A program made the position numbers and the translations under genes. Below, one piece after another: positions 35,459 to 47,278 of a stretch of 64,000 nt of DNA. The stretch is from Emydura subglobosa (taxonomy: Eukaryota; Chordata; Testudines; Chelidae), in assembly GCA_007922225.1 (NCBI GenBank), contig ML679956.1:69866111-69930110 (forward strand), in the 5' to 3' direction. The notes beneath the pieces were generated by a model. The model made no database searches. It had not been told where the DNA came from and saw only the letters and a list, made by a program, of their open reading frames with translations. The stretch's first letter is position 1. Every line of letters begins with the position of its first letter.

Positions 35459-36189
35459 CTGGAAGTACAAAGCCTCACTTTACAACTGCTCTGCAGTACT
35501 GCAGTAGAAAATGTTAAAATTGTAGTGCAAGTCTACAATATAGTTTGATGTAACGTCACTTACACCAAAAGCCATAGTAAATATAAATTTTGTATTTTTA
35601 AATGTAATAAGTAACCATCTGTTTTCCTGTATGCAATTTCTCATTATTAAAACTGTATCTAGCTGGCCAAGCAGAAATATTAGGATTTACATAATGGAGG
35701 TGTCTCTTCTTGATCAACTGGCTGTTAAGTAGGAGACCCTAGGCATGACGGCTGTATTTGTTTCCCTGTGTTTTTATACAATAAATTGATTTTGGGAGAG
35801 CTTTTCAAAAGCATTGATGTGTCAATGGGATTTGTGCTCCTAAATCCCTTATGCACTTTTGAAAATCCCTCTAACCAAGTGACCACACATGTACACCCCC
35901 TAATGGCTTGAGGTGCTCTGCAGGTGCCCTGCCTTAATTTCCCTCTTCTTCAAGCAGCTTCTCAAATAACCCCACACAGGCTTTTAGAATATAAATAGCT
36001 CTTGAGAGAGTTGATTTATTACAAAAGGTGCCACAACCATGATCCAGATTTTCGCAGCACAGTCCAAACAGTACATTTAATATGATGAAGTCCCAACAGT
36101 TTTTACAGCAGTATTATGAAAGCATTATCATATGCCCCATTCACTCTAGGAGACAATGCTTTTTAAGGAACAGAGCATATAGCAGGGAC

Positions 36190-36405
36190 AGGTAACTACT
36201 GTGTTTCTGGTTGTATTCCTTGCTCTGCCACTGACTTGCAATATGACCTTGGGTAAGCTAGTTAACTCTTATTTCTAGTTTACACATCTGTACATTGGGG
36301 ATGATAATACTTATTTCACATGCATTTTGATTACTTAACATTTGTAAAACACTTTGAGATCTAAGGAAAAAAGTGCTATGCTGTACAGAGCTAGTGCAAA
36401 CTATT
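36190..36405 (+). repeat. MIR-like SINE
   Basis: Contains tgctctgccactgacttgc, tatgaccttgggtaagctag, catctgtacattggggatga and aaaacactttgagatctaag, in the order found in MIR-type amniote SINEs on the plus strand. Confidence 0.75.
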
Positions 36406-36650
36406 AGTACCCCATTCAAAATGTAATTAAGATATGAAATAACTGGCATGGCAAAAATAAAATAAACCTTAGGGTTATGCTCATAATTTAACTTTTTTTT
36501 CTGAATAAAGAATTGTAAATTAACCAGACATTAAGCAGTATGACCCTGATATTATATATTTTAAATTTACAAGACTTCCTTGAGTCTGAATTGGTTTTTC
36601 CTCAGCCTGATGGACGATTTTTAGCATGTTGTTTCTAAATAACAAAATAA

Positions 36651-36778
36651 GGCCCCGGTCCTGCAAAGACATCTATGTATGCTTAACTTTACATCTGTGA
36701 AATGTCCTGTTGACTTCAATAGTGCTCCTTACATGTGTAAAGTCACCCATATGCATAAGTGCTTGCAGGATCAGGGCC
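36651..36778. mobile_element. Short TIR element flanked by TAA, Harbinger-like
   Basis: The ends GGCCCCGGTCCTGCAAAG and (reverse complement) GGCCCTGATCCTGCAAG are inverted repeats with few mismatches. TAA flanks the element on both sides, a 3-bp TWA duplication as made by PIF/Harbinger transposases. The interior is itself partly palindromic. No coding capacity. Confidence 0.6.
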
Positions 36779-37735
36779 TAAATTAACAATCACAAATGTG
36801 CTAATCTTTTTTAGCTGAACGTGAACTGTGTGGAACACAGAAGGGAAAGATAAATTGGAGCTGAATGAATGGTGCAGTGATCAATTCCAAACCCAGTCCA
36901 TGTATAAAGGGCCTGTATAATTGTTCCAGATAGCAAACTGATTAATCAGCCCAATACACATAAACCAAATGTTGAATGCTCGCAATCTGATGAGCCCAAG
37001 GCAGCAATTAAAATTCTCATCCTACTTTATAGAAAAGATAATTTGATTATGGGGTATGTGAAATATCTGGGGTAGAGGATCTCAAACCCAAAATCAGGGT
37101 AACATCACATATATGGAAGCAATAAGAGGGTAGTTCTCAACCCATTCCATATTGTAATCCCATGTTACAACAGACAAAAAATATTTTGAGATCTCTCCCT
37201 TCTCTTGCCAGTAATAGAGAAAGGGAGGGTAAACCCAGCCTTCCTGGACCTGCTTCTGAACCCTATAGTCTGAGGAACATCTGGGTGACACCTTAAGAAG
37301 TAGATTCTTGTCCCTGATAGCTAGAGAGAACCAGCGAAGGGGAGCATCCCAACATTCCTTCAGATTGCAACAGCCTCAAGAAACCAATACTTGAGGAAGA
37401 CAATCTTCACAACTACTGCTCCATCTCTGAGCTCCCCTAACTCCCCTTACTCACGTGGTGTTTGGCTGCCATTGGACTACTCATGGAATAAAGCACTACT
37501 CTTACTCGAGTGGAAGGATGGGGCCTTAAGTTTTTAGTGAATATTTTTTTAAAACATTGAAACAAGATGGTGAATTTACCAAGGGATAAAACAAGTTTTA
37601 TTCCCAAACTAATGGTCTTTAGGAAACAAGCAGCAAGGGGTGAGTTTTCCTGAAGTGGAATGTAACTAGTCTGTCATCTTCTTCCTTTAAACACACATGC
37701 AGTTTAAACCTAATGAGAGATAATGCTAAATTTAC

Positions 37736-37890
37736 CAGCGTGCCACTGCTCAGCAGGATCATGAATATGATGAAAGTTTCAAACCAATTGTGTTCAACTA
37801 TTCTGTAGCAGGTTTTCCTCAGCCTCCACCAAATTTTGCCTGCAAATGTTGTGGTGTCCACTGAACAGCAAGGGAAGAATCGGACACAGA
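37736..37890 (-). CDS. SCN5A: Sodium channel domain III exon: pre-S1 and S1 (exon 20)
   Basis: A 155-nt exon with two bases completing a split codon, then 51 codons starting [13 protein letters not shown], through [20 protein letters not shown], to [15 protein letters not shown]. This is the cytoplasmic lead-in and transmembrane S1 of domain III. The acceptor follows a long T-rich tract (ctctttcag|) and the donor is CTG|gtaaat. The cysteine cluster and WWRLRKTCY are hallmarks of the SCN5A-type channel. The codon across the upstream junction reads G|TC (Val); I remember Gly at that place in mammalian members, so this may be a lineage change. Confidence 0.95.
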
Positions 37891-38405
37891 CTGAAAGAGA
37901 AAAAAAAAACCCAAAAAAACTGAAACAGTCAAGAATATTTAATGCCCACGGACGCCATGTGTATTTCTCAGACATGGGAATATTAGAAAGCTCTGAGATG
38001 CTTCAGACTCTTTCCTCTTTCTTTTTTATGTCATCCTCTTCTCCTTTCCCCCTTATCCATTCCTGCTTCTTACCCTAATACCAAAGAACCATCAAAGCCA
38101 CTTAAAGATGCCAGTTCTTTCTAGAACTTCCTTCCACTGGTTTTTATAATGTAGGCAGAACTGGTAATGCTTTACCAGTGCCACCTGGCCTATCATGTTA
38201 TGCTGTCCAATAACAAACATTGTAGCAGGATTGGTCTAGTGACTCTTGAAGTTGTATTACCAATACTCTCAATACCATTCTGAGCTTTGGTGAGGGCAAA
38301 TTCCTGGTATTAAGGTACCACAGAAGTTATTTATTAAAAAAAGACAATTTGATCAAAGGGAGGCGAGGGTAGGATGTTCCAATGCACAAAGGTCTCAGGC
38401 CTCAG
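37891..38405 (-). other. Intron, nothing recognised
   Basis: Contains the polypyrimidine tract of the 37736-37890 exon (visible as the A-rich run 37899-37920 on the plus strand). No repeat recognised in the rest. Confidence 0.5.
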
Positions 38406-38407
38406 TC

Positions 38408-38900
38408 AGAAAGTGTGGATCAGTGGTAAGGGTACCATCCTAGAATTTGGGAGATCTGAGTTTATATGTGCTCTAGCACAGGTTTCCTGTGTGACCCTGG
38501 AGAAGTCACTCAGGCCTAGACTACACTAGAAAATTAGGTCAGCATAACTACATCACTCAGGGGTCTGAAATATCCACACCTTTGAGCAGCATAATTAAAC
38601 CTACCTAAGTCCCTGTGTAGACACACGACGTTGATGGAAGAATTCTTCCGTCGACTTATCTACCACCTCTCGGAAGTTGATTACCTACTCTGATGAGAGA
38701 ACCCGTCCCGTTAGCGTAGGTTGGGTCTACACTGCAGCTGTGCTGCTGTAATGTTTCAAAGGTAAACAAGCCCTGTGACTCTCTGGGCCTCAGTGCCCTA
38801 TTTATAAAAGGTGGATAATAGCACTTGCCTACCTCAGAGGGGTGTTGTGAGGATAAATTCATTGAAGCTTGTGCGGTGCTCAGATACTACAGAAAAGGGG
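38408..38900 (+). repeat. MIR-like SINE split by a TIR element
   Basis: The left part ends tgtgaccctggagaagtcac. The right part resumes with ctctgggcctcagtgcccta, then aaaaggtggataatagcact and ggtgttgtgaggataaattc. Together they form one SINE on the plus strand. The interruption is the element at 38512-38773. Confidence 0.75.
38512..38773. mobile_element. GTCTACACT-group TIR element inserted in a SINE
   Basis: The left end reads ggcctagactacactag and the right end aaacaagccc, a decayed version of the group terminus. The interior has ctcaggggtctgaaat and atccacacctttgagcag, the same hairpin as in the element at 40387-40668. The flanks gtcactca and gtgactct could be an 8-bp duplication with two changes, as made by hAT-type transposases. 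Confidence 0.65.
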
Positions 38901-38974
38901 GGTTATATAAGTACCTAAAATAGATACACTGTGTGACAGCTATGGCAATTTCCTGCAATATCCTGGACAAACCT

Positions 38975-41870
38975 TATTGAATGTTGAGTATAGCAGTTGG
39001 AATATACACCAGCCACCTGACCAGGATAGCGACAGTGATTGTGAAATGCTAAGGGATCTAAGAGAGGCTAGAGAGGCTATAAAACCAGAACATTCAATAA
39101 TAATGGGTGACTTCAACTATCCTCACATGGACTGTGTAAATGTCACCTCAGGGGATGACGCAGAGATGAAATTTCTAGACACCATAAATGACTGCTTCTT
39201 GGAGCAGCTAGTCCTAGAATCCACAAGGGGAAAGGTAATGCTTGATTTATTCCTAAGTGGCGCACAGGATCTGTTCTGAGTAACTATAGCTTAACTGCGT
39301 GATAATAGTGACCATAATGTAATGAAATTTAACATCCTTGCAAGGATGGGGGAATACCAAAAAACCCACCACAGTAACATTTAACTTTAAAAAGGGGGAA
39401 CTACACAAGAATGAGGACACTAGTTAGACAGAAAATAAAAAATAGCAACCACAAGGGTAAAATGCCTGCCAGCAGCATGGAGACTACTTAAAAACACCAT
39501 AATAGAGGCTCAGATTAAATATATACCCCAAATCAAAAAAGACAGTAGGAGAACCAAAAAATGCCACCATGGTTAACCAGCAAAATAGTAGAAGCTGTTA
39601 GTGGCAAAAAGGCATCCTTTAAAAATTTGGAAGTCAAATCCTAACCAAGATAATAGGAAGGAGCACAAACTCGGTGGGGGGGGAGGTAAAAGTATAATAC
39701 GGGAGGCCAAGAAAAAAATTGAGAAGCTGCTTGAGAAAGACAAAAAACCTAACAGTCAGAATGTTTTTAAGTACATCAGAACCAGGAAGTCTGCCAAACC
39801 GGCAGTGGGGCCACTAGACAACACAGGTCTAGGAGCACTTAAGCAAGACAAGAGCAATACAGAGAAGCGAAATGAATTCTTTGCATCGGTTTTCACTGAA
39901 GAGGGTATGGGGGAAATGCTCATAACACAGCTATGCTTTTGGGGTGACAAATCTGAAGTACTGTCCAAGACTGAGGTGTCAACAGAAGAGTTTTCAGAAT
40001 AAATTGGTAAGTTAAACAGTAATAAGCCACGAGGCTCAGATGGCATTTACCCAGGAGTTCTGAAGGGACTCAGATGTGAACCTGCAGAACTGTAGAATAT
40101 AATCCGTTACTGAAATCAGCCTCTGTACCAGATGACTGGAAGGTCCTAACGGTGATTTTTAAAAAGGACTCTTAAGTTGATGCTGGCAGTTATGGGCTGG
40201 TGAGCCTAATGGACTAGGCAAACTAATAGAAATGATTGTAAAGAATAGAGAGAGTCTAAGAGAATTTTTTGAGGGAGTCAAAAAGCATGTGAATAATAAA
40301 GGTGGTTCAGTCAATATAGTGTACTTGGATTTTCAGAATGTCTTTGATAAGGTCCCTCACCAAAGGCTCTTATTAAAACTGATGTCTGGTCTATAATACA
40401 GACCTATAAGGTATAACTACATTGCTCAGGGGTGTGAAAAATCCACACCCTTGAGCAACGTAGTTATATCGGCCTAACCCCGCCTCTGTATGTAGTCAAC
40501 ACTATGTCAGCAAGAGAGCTTTTCCTGCCTATATAGTTACTGCCTCTCAGGAAGGTGGATTAACTAAAATGACGGAAGAGATCTCTCCCATCAGTTTAGA
40601 GTGTCTTCATTAAAGCGCTAAAACGGCACAGCTGCACTCATGCAGCATTTTAAGTGTAGATGTGCTCTAAATAGCCATGGGATAAGAGGGAAGGTCCTCT
40701 CATTGGTTGAAAAATAGGAAACAAAAGGTAGGAATAAATGGTTAGTTTTCATCGTGGAGTGAGGTGAACAGTAGGAGCTCCTAAAAAGCTGTACTAGGAC
40801 CAGTGCTTCTCAGCATATTCATTAATGATTTGGAATAGGGGGTGAACAATGAAAGTGGCAAAGTTTGCAGACAATACAACATTATTCAAGATAGTTAAGC
40901 CCTGAGCAGACTATGAGCAGTTATAGAGGGATCTCACAAAACTGCGTGACTGGGCAACAAAATGGCAAATGAAATTCAATGTTGATAAATGCAAAGTAAT
41001 GCACAATCCCAACTATATATGCAAAATGATGGGGTCGAAATTAGCTGTTTCCACGCGTGCAACAGATCTTGGAGTCACCGTGGATAGTTTTCTGAAAATA
41101 TCTGGTCAATGTACATCAGCAAATAAAAAGCCTAACAGTATGTTAGGAACTATTAGGAAAGGGAGAGAAAATTATGCAGAAAATAAAATAATGCCGCTAT
41201 ATAAATACATGATGGGCCCACACCTTGAATACTGTGTCCAGTTCTGGTCACCCACCTCAAAAAGGATATAGTGGAACTTGAAAAGGTTCAGAGAAGGACA
41301 ACAAGGATGATCAAGGGTATGGAACAGCTTCCATACTAGGAGAGACAAAAAAGGTTAGGGTTGTTCAGCTTAGAATAGAGATGACTGGAGCAGCGGGGTG
41401 GGGGGGGCGGGCAGAGATAGAAAAGAGGTCTATAAAATCATGAATGATGTGGAAAAAGTGAATAAAGAAGTATATTTAACCTTTCATACAATACAAAAGC
41501 CAGGGATCACCTAATGAAATTAATAGGCAGCAGGTTTAATATAAACAAGAGGAAGTACTTTTTCCACACAATGAAGAACTAACCTGTGGAACTCATTGCC
41601 ATGGGATGCAGTGACAGCCAAAAGTATAACTGAGTTCAAAAAATAACTGGGTAAGTAGAGGTAGGATCATCAGGGATTCAACTTCATCATTGGAGAATCC
41701 CTAAACCTCTGACTACCAGAAGCCAACAGTGGAAACCAGAGACAAATCACTCCAAAATTGCCCTGTTCAATATTCTTCTCCTCCAGCACTGTCAGAGACA
41801 GAATACTGGGAAAGATGAATGATGGTCTGACTCAGTATGGCAGTTCTTCTGCTCTTATGTTATGTAAATT
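38975..41870 (+). mobile_element. CR1-type LINE, endonuclease to 3' end, degenerate
   Basis: The endonuclease piece IIMGDFNYPHMDCVNV is at 39098, followed by a spacer domain and KPRGSDGIYPGVLKGL near 40030. Next is the RT piece YLDFQNVFDKVPHQRLLLKL near 40325, and ILSIFINDLE near 40810. The C-terminal piece [17 protein letters not shown] lies at 41219-41271. The tail near 41830-41870 reads agtatggcagttcttctgct and ttatgttatg. A TIR element interrupts it at 40387-40668. Many stops; it is the longest CR1 copy in the window. Confidence 0.8.
40387..40668. mobile_element. GTCTACACT-group TIR element with strong internal hairpins, inserted in CR1
   Basis: CR1 RT sequence stops at 40386 and resumes after 40668. 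The left end is tggtctataatacagac and the right end aagtgtagatgtgctc. Inside, 40412-40436 and 40444-40468 form a 25-bp stem with about three mismatches and a seven-base spacer. More palindromic sequence follows (agagcttttcctgcc; agagatctctcccat). Confidence 0.7.
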
Positions 41871-43790
41871 GAAGTATCTTATGAGCTCACTATATTAAAA
41901 TGCAAATGTTTATATATTGTTCTGGGATTGTATGCAACTTGTTTAGAAGATATGACTAATGTAAACCTTAGGAAATGTTATGAGCTTGAAAGGGCTCTTT
42001 TAAACAATGGACTGACATAACAGTGAACTCTTGGTTAAGTAGGTTTCCCAGGAAATCTCTAGGAGGAATGGTACGCAAACGCACCTACTCCAATTAAGCA
42101 AGAACTCAGCCTTTTAATCTTTGCAAGATCTTTTTTCCGTACATCATCTGTTACATGGGGACAGATCAAGACCTCAACAATATAGAAAAAAGACAATACA
42201 GATTCATGAGTGTTCTTGTTCTGAGAAAAAGGAGTGATGAACAGTTCACCACAAGAAAATCCCAGGGTGGGATTTGAAGGGCCATTCACTGGTTAGAGTC
42301 CTGTTTGGAGTCAGGGGGTGATTTCTGGTAAGATTGTTAGCACGTGTGTAGATTCTTTCATTGTTTTAAATATGTTTTCTCTGTAATGCTTTTACCTCAA
42401 GAATAAATGTGATTGCTTAGAAAGCGCTAAAAGTGTGGCCGCTTAACTGTTGGTGACTACACTTTTCATCATCTCTAAGAAGAAAAGTAAAGCAGGTTGG
42501 CTTAGGTAGTCTAATTTTGCTGGGGAATTCACGGTATAGGCAGAGGGCTGTGCAGCCTGGAAATACCCCAATCAGGAGAAAGAGAGAAGTGTGTTGTCCA
42601 AGAGAGGCAATGGCTGGGGAGCCAGAAACCTAAGAGTGGGTGCCCTTGCATAGAAAGGGAATTCAGGTACAGCTGCCCAAAACTGTGACACACGGAACTA
42701 GCCTCATTCTTCAAGATCCTGGCTTTTCCTAGCAATCTTGACAATCATCAGCTATGCTAGAAAGACTGGTATAAATGGAAATAGACAAACCCATATACCT
42801 GGTTTAAAAACCTGTTTGCTGTATCTCCAGGTTTGTCTTAAGTAGGAATTCATAACTATGAGAGCTGACCATAATTTAACCTTGTCTACAATGACCTGCC
42901 AGCATTGTATCAATGAATTGGACTCCTTAAAACACAATAAGATTTCCTAGTGAAGACAAGCCCTAGAAACTACTGTGGTTCTGAAAAGCAAGATACAGAC
43001 CCCAATTTTTCTCCTAATATGAAGACAAAGGGACTTTTACTACTAAATTCAATGGGAGCATAATCAGTCCTAAAGTAATAAAATATGATATGCCAAATCC
43101 TTCATTAGCTAAAAGGTGGCCTATGTTACTAATTTACATCTGAAGTGTAAAAGTAATGGTCAAACATGACAATTCAGGTTATCTTGCAATGTTTTCGAAT
43201 GCTGCATTACTGTATACAGAAATAATAGTCATCAAGAGGTGGGAAGGAAAGGATGTACTTAGAAAGGGGCTATGGTCAGCCATAAGGGGACCTGCCAGGG
43301 GCATATCAATGGGGAAAGTTCCACTAAGGGAATCCTGAAGTGAGCAAGCAGCTGTGATATGATTGCAGTAGCCTCTTGACCATTTTAGCTTAAATGTCTC
43401 CAGCGTGCAGAGCTCTGCACAAGCCCAGCCCAGACTATTCCTTGTATAGTTTCATTCTGGTACTTGGATCAATTCCAGGCATAATTTTAAAAACAAATTA
43501 ATAAAATTAATAAATTATTTTTTTAAAATTAAGTGTTGGTAAAAGATGCCAGTTTGACAGCAAAGGAGACTGAAATCCTCTACCTCCTTACAGATCAGGT
43601 ACAGCCTGAGCAAAGGAAGGTTCCACCCCAGCAATGCTTCATTCCTAAATCTTGAAGGACCTTGTCTTGGGACAAAAGGATAGTTCAGTCTGCATAGACA
43701 TTCAATTCTTGTGGCTGACACTGCTAAAAGGGTGATGGCGATTTGTGTCATGTGAATATCTGTATATTAGGAACACTAAGAACAAGATTA
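41871..43790. other. Unclassified intron, with a short TIR fragment at 42885-42967
   Basis: The segment 41935-42710 has features of an inserted repeat (ggaattcacggtataggcag, gagggctgtgcagcctggaa) but no termini I can prove. At 42885-42967, ttgtctacaatgacc and ctagtgaagacaagcc look like the ends of a short CTTGTCT-type element. Nothing else recognised. Confidence 0.35.
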
Positions 43791-43896
43791 AGGGTAAAAT
43801 TTTCAAAAATGCCTCAGTGCTGTAGAAGCCTATGTCTCAGTTTCAAAAGTGATTTAAGCACTTAGGGCTAGATTCACAAAAAGAATTAGGTGCCTA

Positions 43897-44225
43897 AGAG
43901 AAGGTTACTCACCTTGTGCAGTAAACAGAGGTTCTTCAAGATGGTTGTCCCTATGGGTGCTCCACTTTTGGTACCCGAGCGCCCTGCTATCAGAGATTTA
44001 TGGTAGCAGTGCCCAGTTGGTCGCACATGCACTGTCTCCATCTAGAGCTGTTTTTGGCGGTTACAGAGCACTGTGCGACCAACCATCCCTCCATTCCTTT
44101 TCTACTGCGGAGCGCAATTTGTATCTACCTACTCCAAAGTAGAGGGGAGATGGGAGGGTAGTGAAGCACCCATAGGGACAACCATCTTGAAGAACCTCAG
44201 TTACTGCACAAGGTGAGTAACCTTC
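43897..44225. repeat. DIRS left terminus: ITR plus internal complementary hairpin
   Basis: The stretch from gagaaggttactcaccttgt (about 43899) to tccctatgggtgctccac is repeated in inverted form at about 44157-44225 (ending ggtgagtaaccttctc), giving arms of about 65 bp around a 190-bp spacer. A direct repeat of gtgggtgctccact follows at 44252. Such internal complementary regions are used in DIRS replication to make a circular intermediate. Confidence 0.75.
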
Positions 44226-44266
44226 TCTTCTTTTTCTTCGAAGAGTGTCCCTGTGGGTGCTCCACT

Positions 44267-45352
44267 TCAGGTGACTGTTGAGCAGTGCCCCTCAATGGAC
44301 GGAAGGGGCTTCAGAGCTGTGTTATGTACTGTTGATAATACTGTCAGTCCGAATAGGGCATCTGAGGCCAATTGTTTTTCTATTGCATAATATTTTGAGA
44401 AAGCATGCATTGATGCCCAAGTAGCTGCTTTGCAAATGTCTATAACAGATACATTATTAAGGAAGGCCACCGATGTTGAGAGTTGCTCTTGTAGAATGCG
44501 TGTGAATCCCAACTGGAGCCTATTGGTGCATTTTTTGGTAACAGAGGTGAATACACCCCGAAATCCACTTGGAGAATCTTTTTTTGGAGATAGCCTGTCC
44601 TTTAGATTGTTCTGTTTTAGAAATGAATAGTCTTGGTGATTTTCTAAAACTTTTTGTCCTATCTAGGTAGAAGGCCAGTACTCTTCAGATATCAAGAGTG
44701 TGGAATGCTGCCTCCCTTTTGTCTGCGCACGGCTTTGGAAAGAATACAGGTAAGTAAATAGGTTCATTTATGTGAAAAGAAGAAACTACTTTAGGTAAAA
44801 ATTTTGGATGTGGTCTCAAGGTGACCTTGTCTTTAAGGAAGATTGTATATGGAGATTGGCCAGTAATGCATCTAGCTTGCCTACTCGTCTAGCCGACATG
44901 ATGGCAATAAGAAAGGCAACCTTCATGGAGATGTGCAATAGAGAACACGTGGCAAGTGGTTTGAAGGGTGGTCCCATAAGTGTGTGCAGAATCAGAATGA
45001 GGTCCCAGGTAGGGCTTGGGATTTTGGTCTTTGGCTAAGTATTTTTAACGCTCTTGAGGAATCATTTAGTTGTTGGATGGGCGAATATGGTAGTGTCGTC
45101 TACTTTGTCATGAAATGCCGTGATAGCTGCTAGATGTACTTTAATGGAGTTTATGATAAGGCCACTTTTCTTGAATTCCAATATGTAATCTAGTACTTGT
45201 GGAAGTTGAGAAGAAGCCGGGTTGAGGAATTTATTGTTGCACGAGGTACAGAATCTTTTCCATTCGTAGGTGTATATCTTTCTCTTATTTAGTCTTTTGC
45301 TGTTTAGCAGAATGTCTTTTTCTTCTTCTGAACAGGTTAACTCACTTTCCAT
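44267..45352 (-). pseudogene. DIRS tyrosine recombinase, disrupted
   Basis: The N-terminal SAM-like domain is open at 45352-45062, with KRKIYTYEWKRFCTSC and SIKVHLAAITAFH. The C-terminal part is open at 44512-44267 with SVIDICKAATWASMHAF, which lies near the catalytic H-x-x-R/Tyr end of the enzyme in DIRS families. Frame breaks separate the two. An intact protein would integrate a circular DNA copy by site-specific strand exchange. Confidence 0.8.
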
Positions 45353-45355
45353 GAA

Positions 45356-47278
45356 TCATGGAGTAGCCATGCTCTTAGGTGTAGGATCGTCAGGTTGGGA
45401 TGATAGGTATGTCCCGAGTCCTGGGAGAGGAGAGGAGATATTTGTGGGAGGTGCTGTGTTGGTCACAATGCCATCTGGAGAAGGTAGGGAAACCAGGTTT
45501 GTCTGGGCTAGGTAGGTACTATGAGGATGACCTTGGTACTGTCCTTGATTTTGTGGATGACCCTGGCTACTAGTGATATGGGTGGGAATGCGTACATTAG
45601 GGGTGCCTCCCACTTGATGAAGGGAGCATCATCTAGCAAGTTTGGACCTAGTCCTGTTCTGGAACAGAACTGTGGGCATTTGGTATTCTGTGCCATTGCA
45701 AATAAGTCTATTGAAGGAAGCCCCATCAACTGAATATCACGTTGAGGACTACCGGATGCATTTCCCATTCATGGTCCTGTACAAAGTCTCTGTTCAGTGC
45801 ATCCGCTGTTGTGTTCAATGAGCCTGGAAGATATGATGCCATTATGTCCAAGTTGTGGCTGATGAACCAGTTCCAGAGATTAACTGCCTCGTGCATAGGG
45901 AGTGCAATCTTGTACTGCCCTGGCAGTTTATATAAAATGTGCATGTCATATTGTCTGTTAGGATCCTGATTGATTGGTTCTTGATCAGTGGGAGAAAATA
46001 TTTTCATGCATTCTATACTGCTCTTAGCTCTAGCAGATTTATATGGAGGTTTGTCTCTGATTTGGACCACTGGCTTTGCATCTTATTGTCGAGTAGGTGC
46101 GCTCCCCAACCTTTAAAGGAGGCATCTGTGGAGATTATGAGTGTTGGGGTCCTTTGGGAGAAAGGGACTCCCGCGCAGACATTTTTGGGAAGAGTCCACC
46201 ATTTTAGAGATTCTTTTATTTTGGATGATACTATAAGGAGTCTGTTGAGACTGTGCTTCTGAGGAATGTAAACCATTTGAAGCCATGCTTGAAGGCTTCT
46301 CATATGAAGTCTGGCATGTTTGACCATGAAAGTTATTGCAGACATGTGGCCTAATTGTTACAGGCACATTCTGGTGGATATCTGCAGGCTGTCTATCACC
46401 GTTATGAGATTGGTTAGGGTGATAAATTGTTGTTGAGGAAGTATGGCTCTGGCCTCTAGAGTATTGAGGTAGGCTCCGATAAATTCTAGTTTTTGAATAG
46501 GTATATTTGTTGACTTATGTTTCTTTATTTGTAACCCTAATTTCGTGAACAGGGTTATCACTCGAGTAGCCTCCATTGCGTTTTTTAGTGTTGTTGCCTT
46601 TATCAACTAGTTGTCTAAGTATGGAAATATTTGATTCCGTGTTTTCGTAAGTGTGCTGCCACCACCGATAGAACCTTTGAAAAGACCCTCGGAGCAATCA
46701 ATAGGCCAAATGGAAGCACCTTGTACTGAAAGTGTTGGTTCCCTAAAGTGAATCTCAGGAATCTCCTGTGAGATGGGTGAATTGTAATATGAAAATATGC
46801 ATCCTGAAGGTCGAGACCAGAGGGCCAAACGCCCTTTTCCAATATTGGGATTATTGCTGCTAGTGTCACCATCCTGAAATATTGGGTTCTGATGAATTTG
46901 TTGAGTTTCATTAGATCTAAGATGGCTCTCCATCTGCCTGTTTTCTTCTGTGTTAGAATAGCTTGAGTAGAAACCCTTCCTTCTGAACCATGATGGTACC
47001 GGTTCTACTGTGCCCAGTTGTATGAGGCCTTGTGCTTCCTACTGTAACTGGTTTTCGTGAGAGGGGTCCCTGAAGAGGGACAGTTGGGGGTGGTGGTGGA
47101 TGGAATAGACATAAATGGGATGGAATAACCATCCTCTATGATTTCTAGAATTTATTTGTCTGATGTGATGTTTCTCCAGATGTTCTGAAATGGTGACAGG
47201 CTGTCTCCGAATGCTGTGGAGATGGTAAGTATTTCCTGCGTTAGTATGTTGGGGGTTCTTGTGCTCTCAACTGGACCT
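45356..47278 (-). pseudogene. DIRS reverse transcriptase and RNase H, disrupted
   Basis: RT pieces lie at 46911-46615, with SGLDLQDAYFHITIHPSHRR (first catalytic Asp) and KVLPFGLLIAPRVFSKVL. The catalytic box is YLDN at 46610-46621 where DIRS enzymes have YLDD, and the next codon is a stop (TAG, 46607-46609). RNase H is seen at 46345-45726, with STDASFKGWGAHLLDNK and ELRAV, and LPGSLNTTADALNR near the end. Several frame shifts separate the pieces. The copy cannot make an active enzyme. Confidence 0.85.

Larger units (their letters stand above)
35459..37735 (-). other. 2.28-kb intron between exons 20 and 21
   Basis: The shortest complete constitutive intron in the window. It carries one SINE (36190-36405) and one short TIR element (36651-36778); the rest is unclassified. 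Confidence 0.8.
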
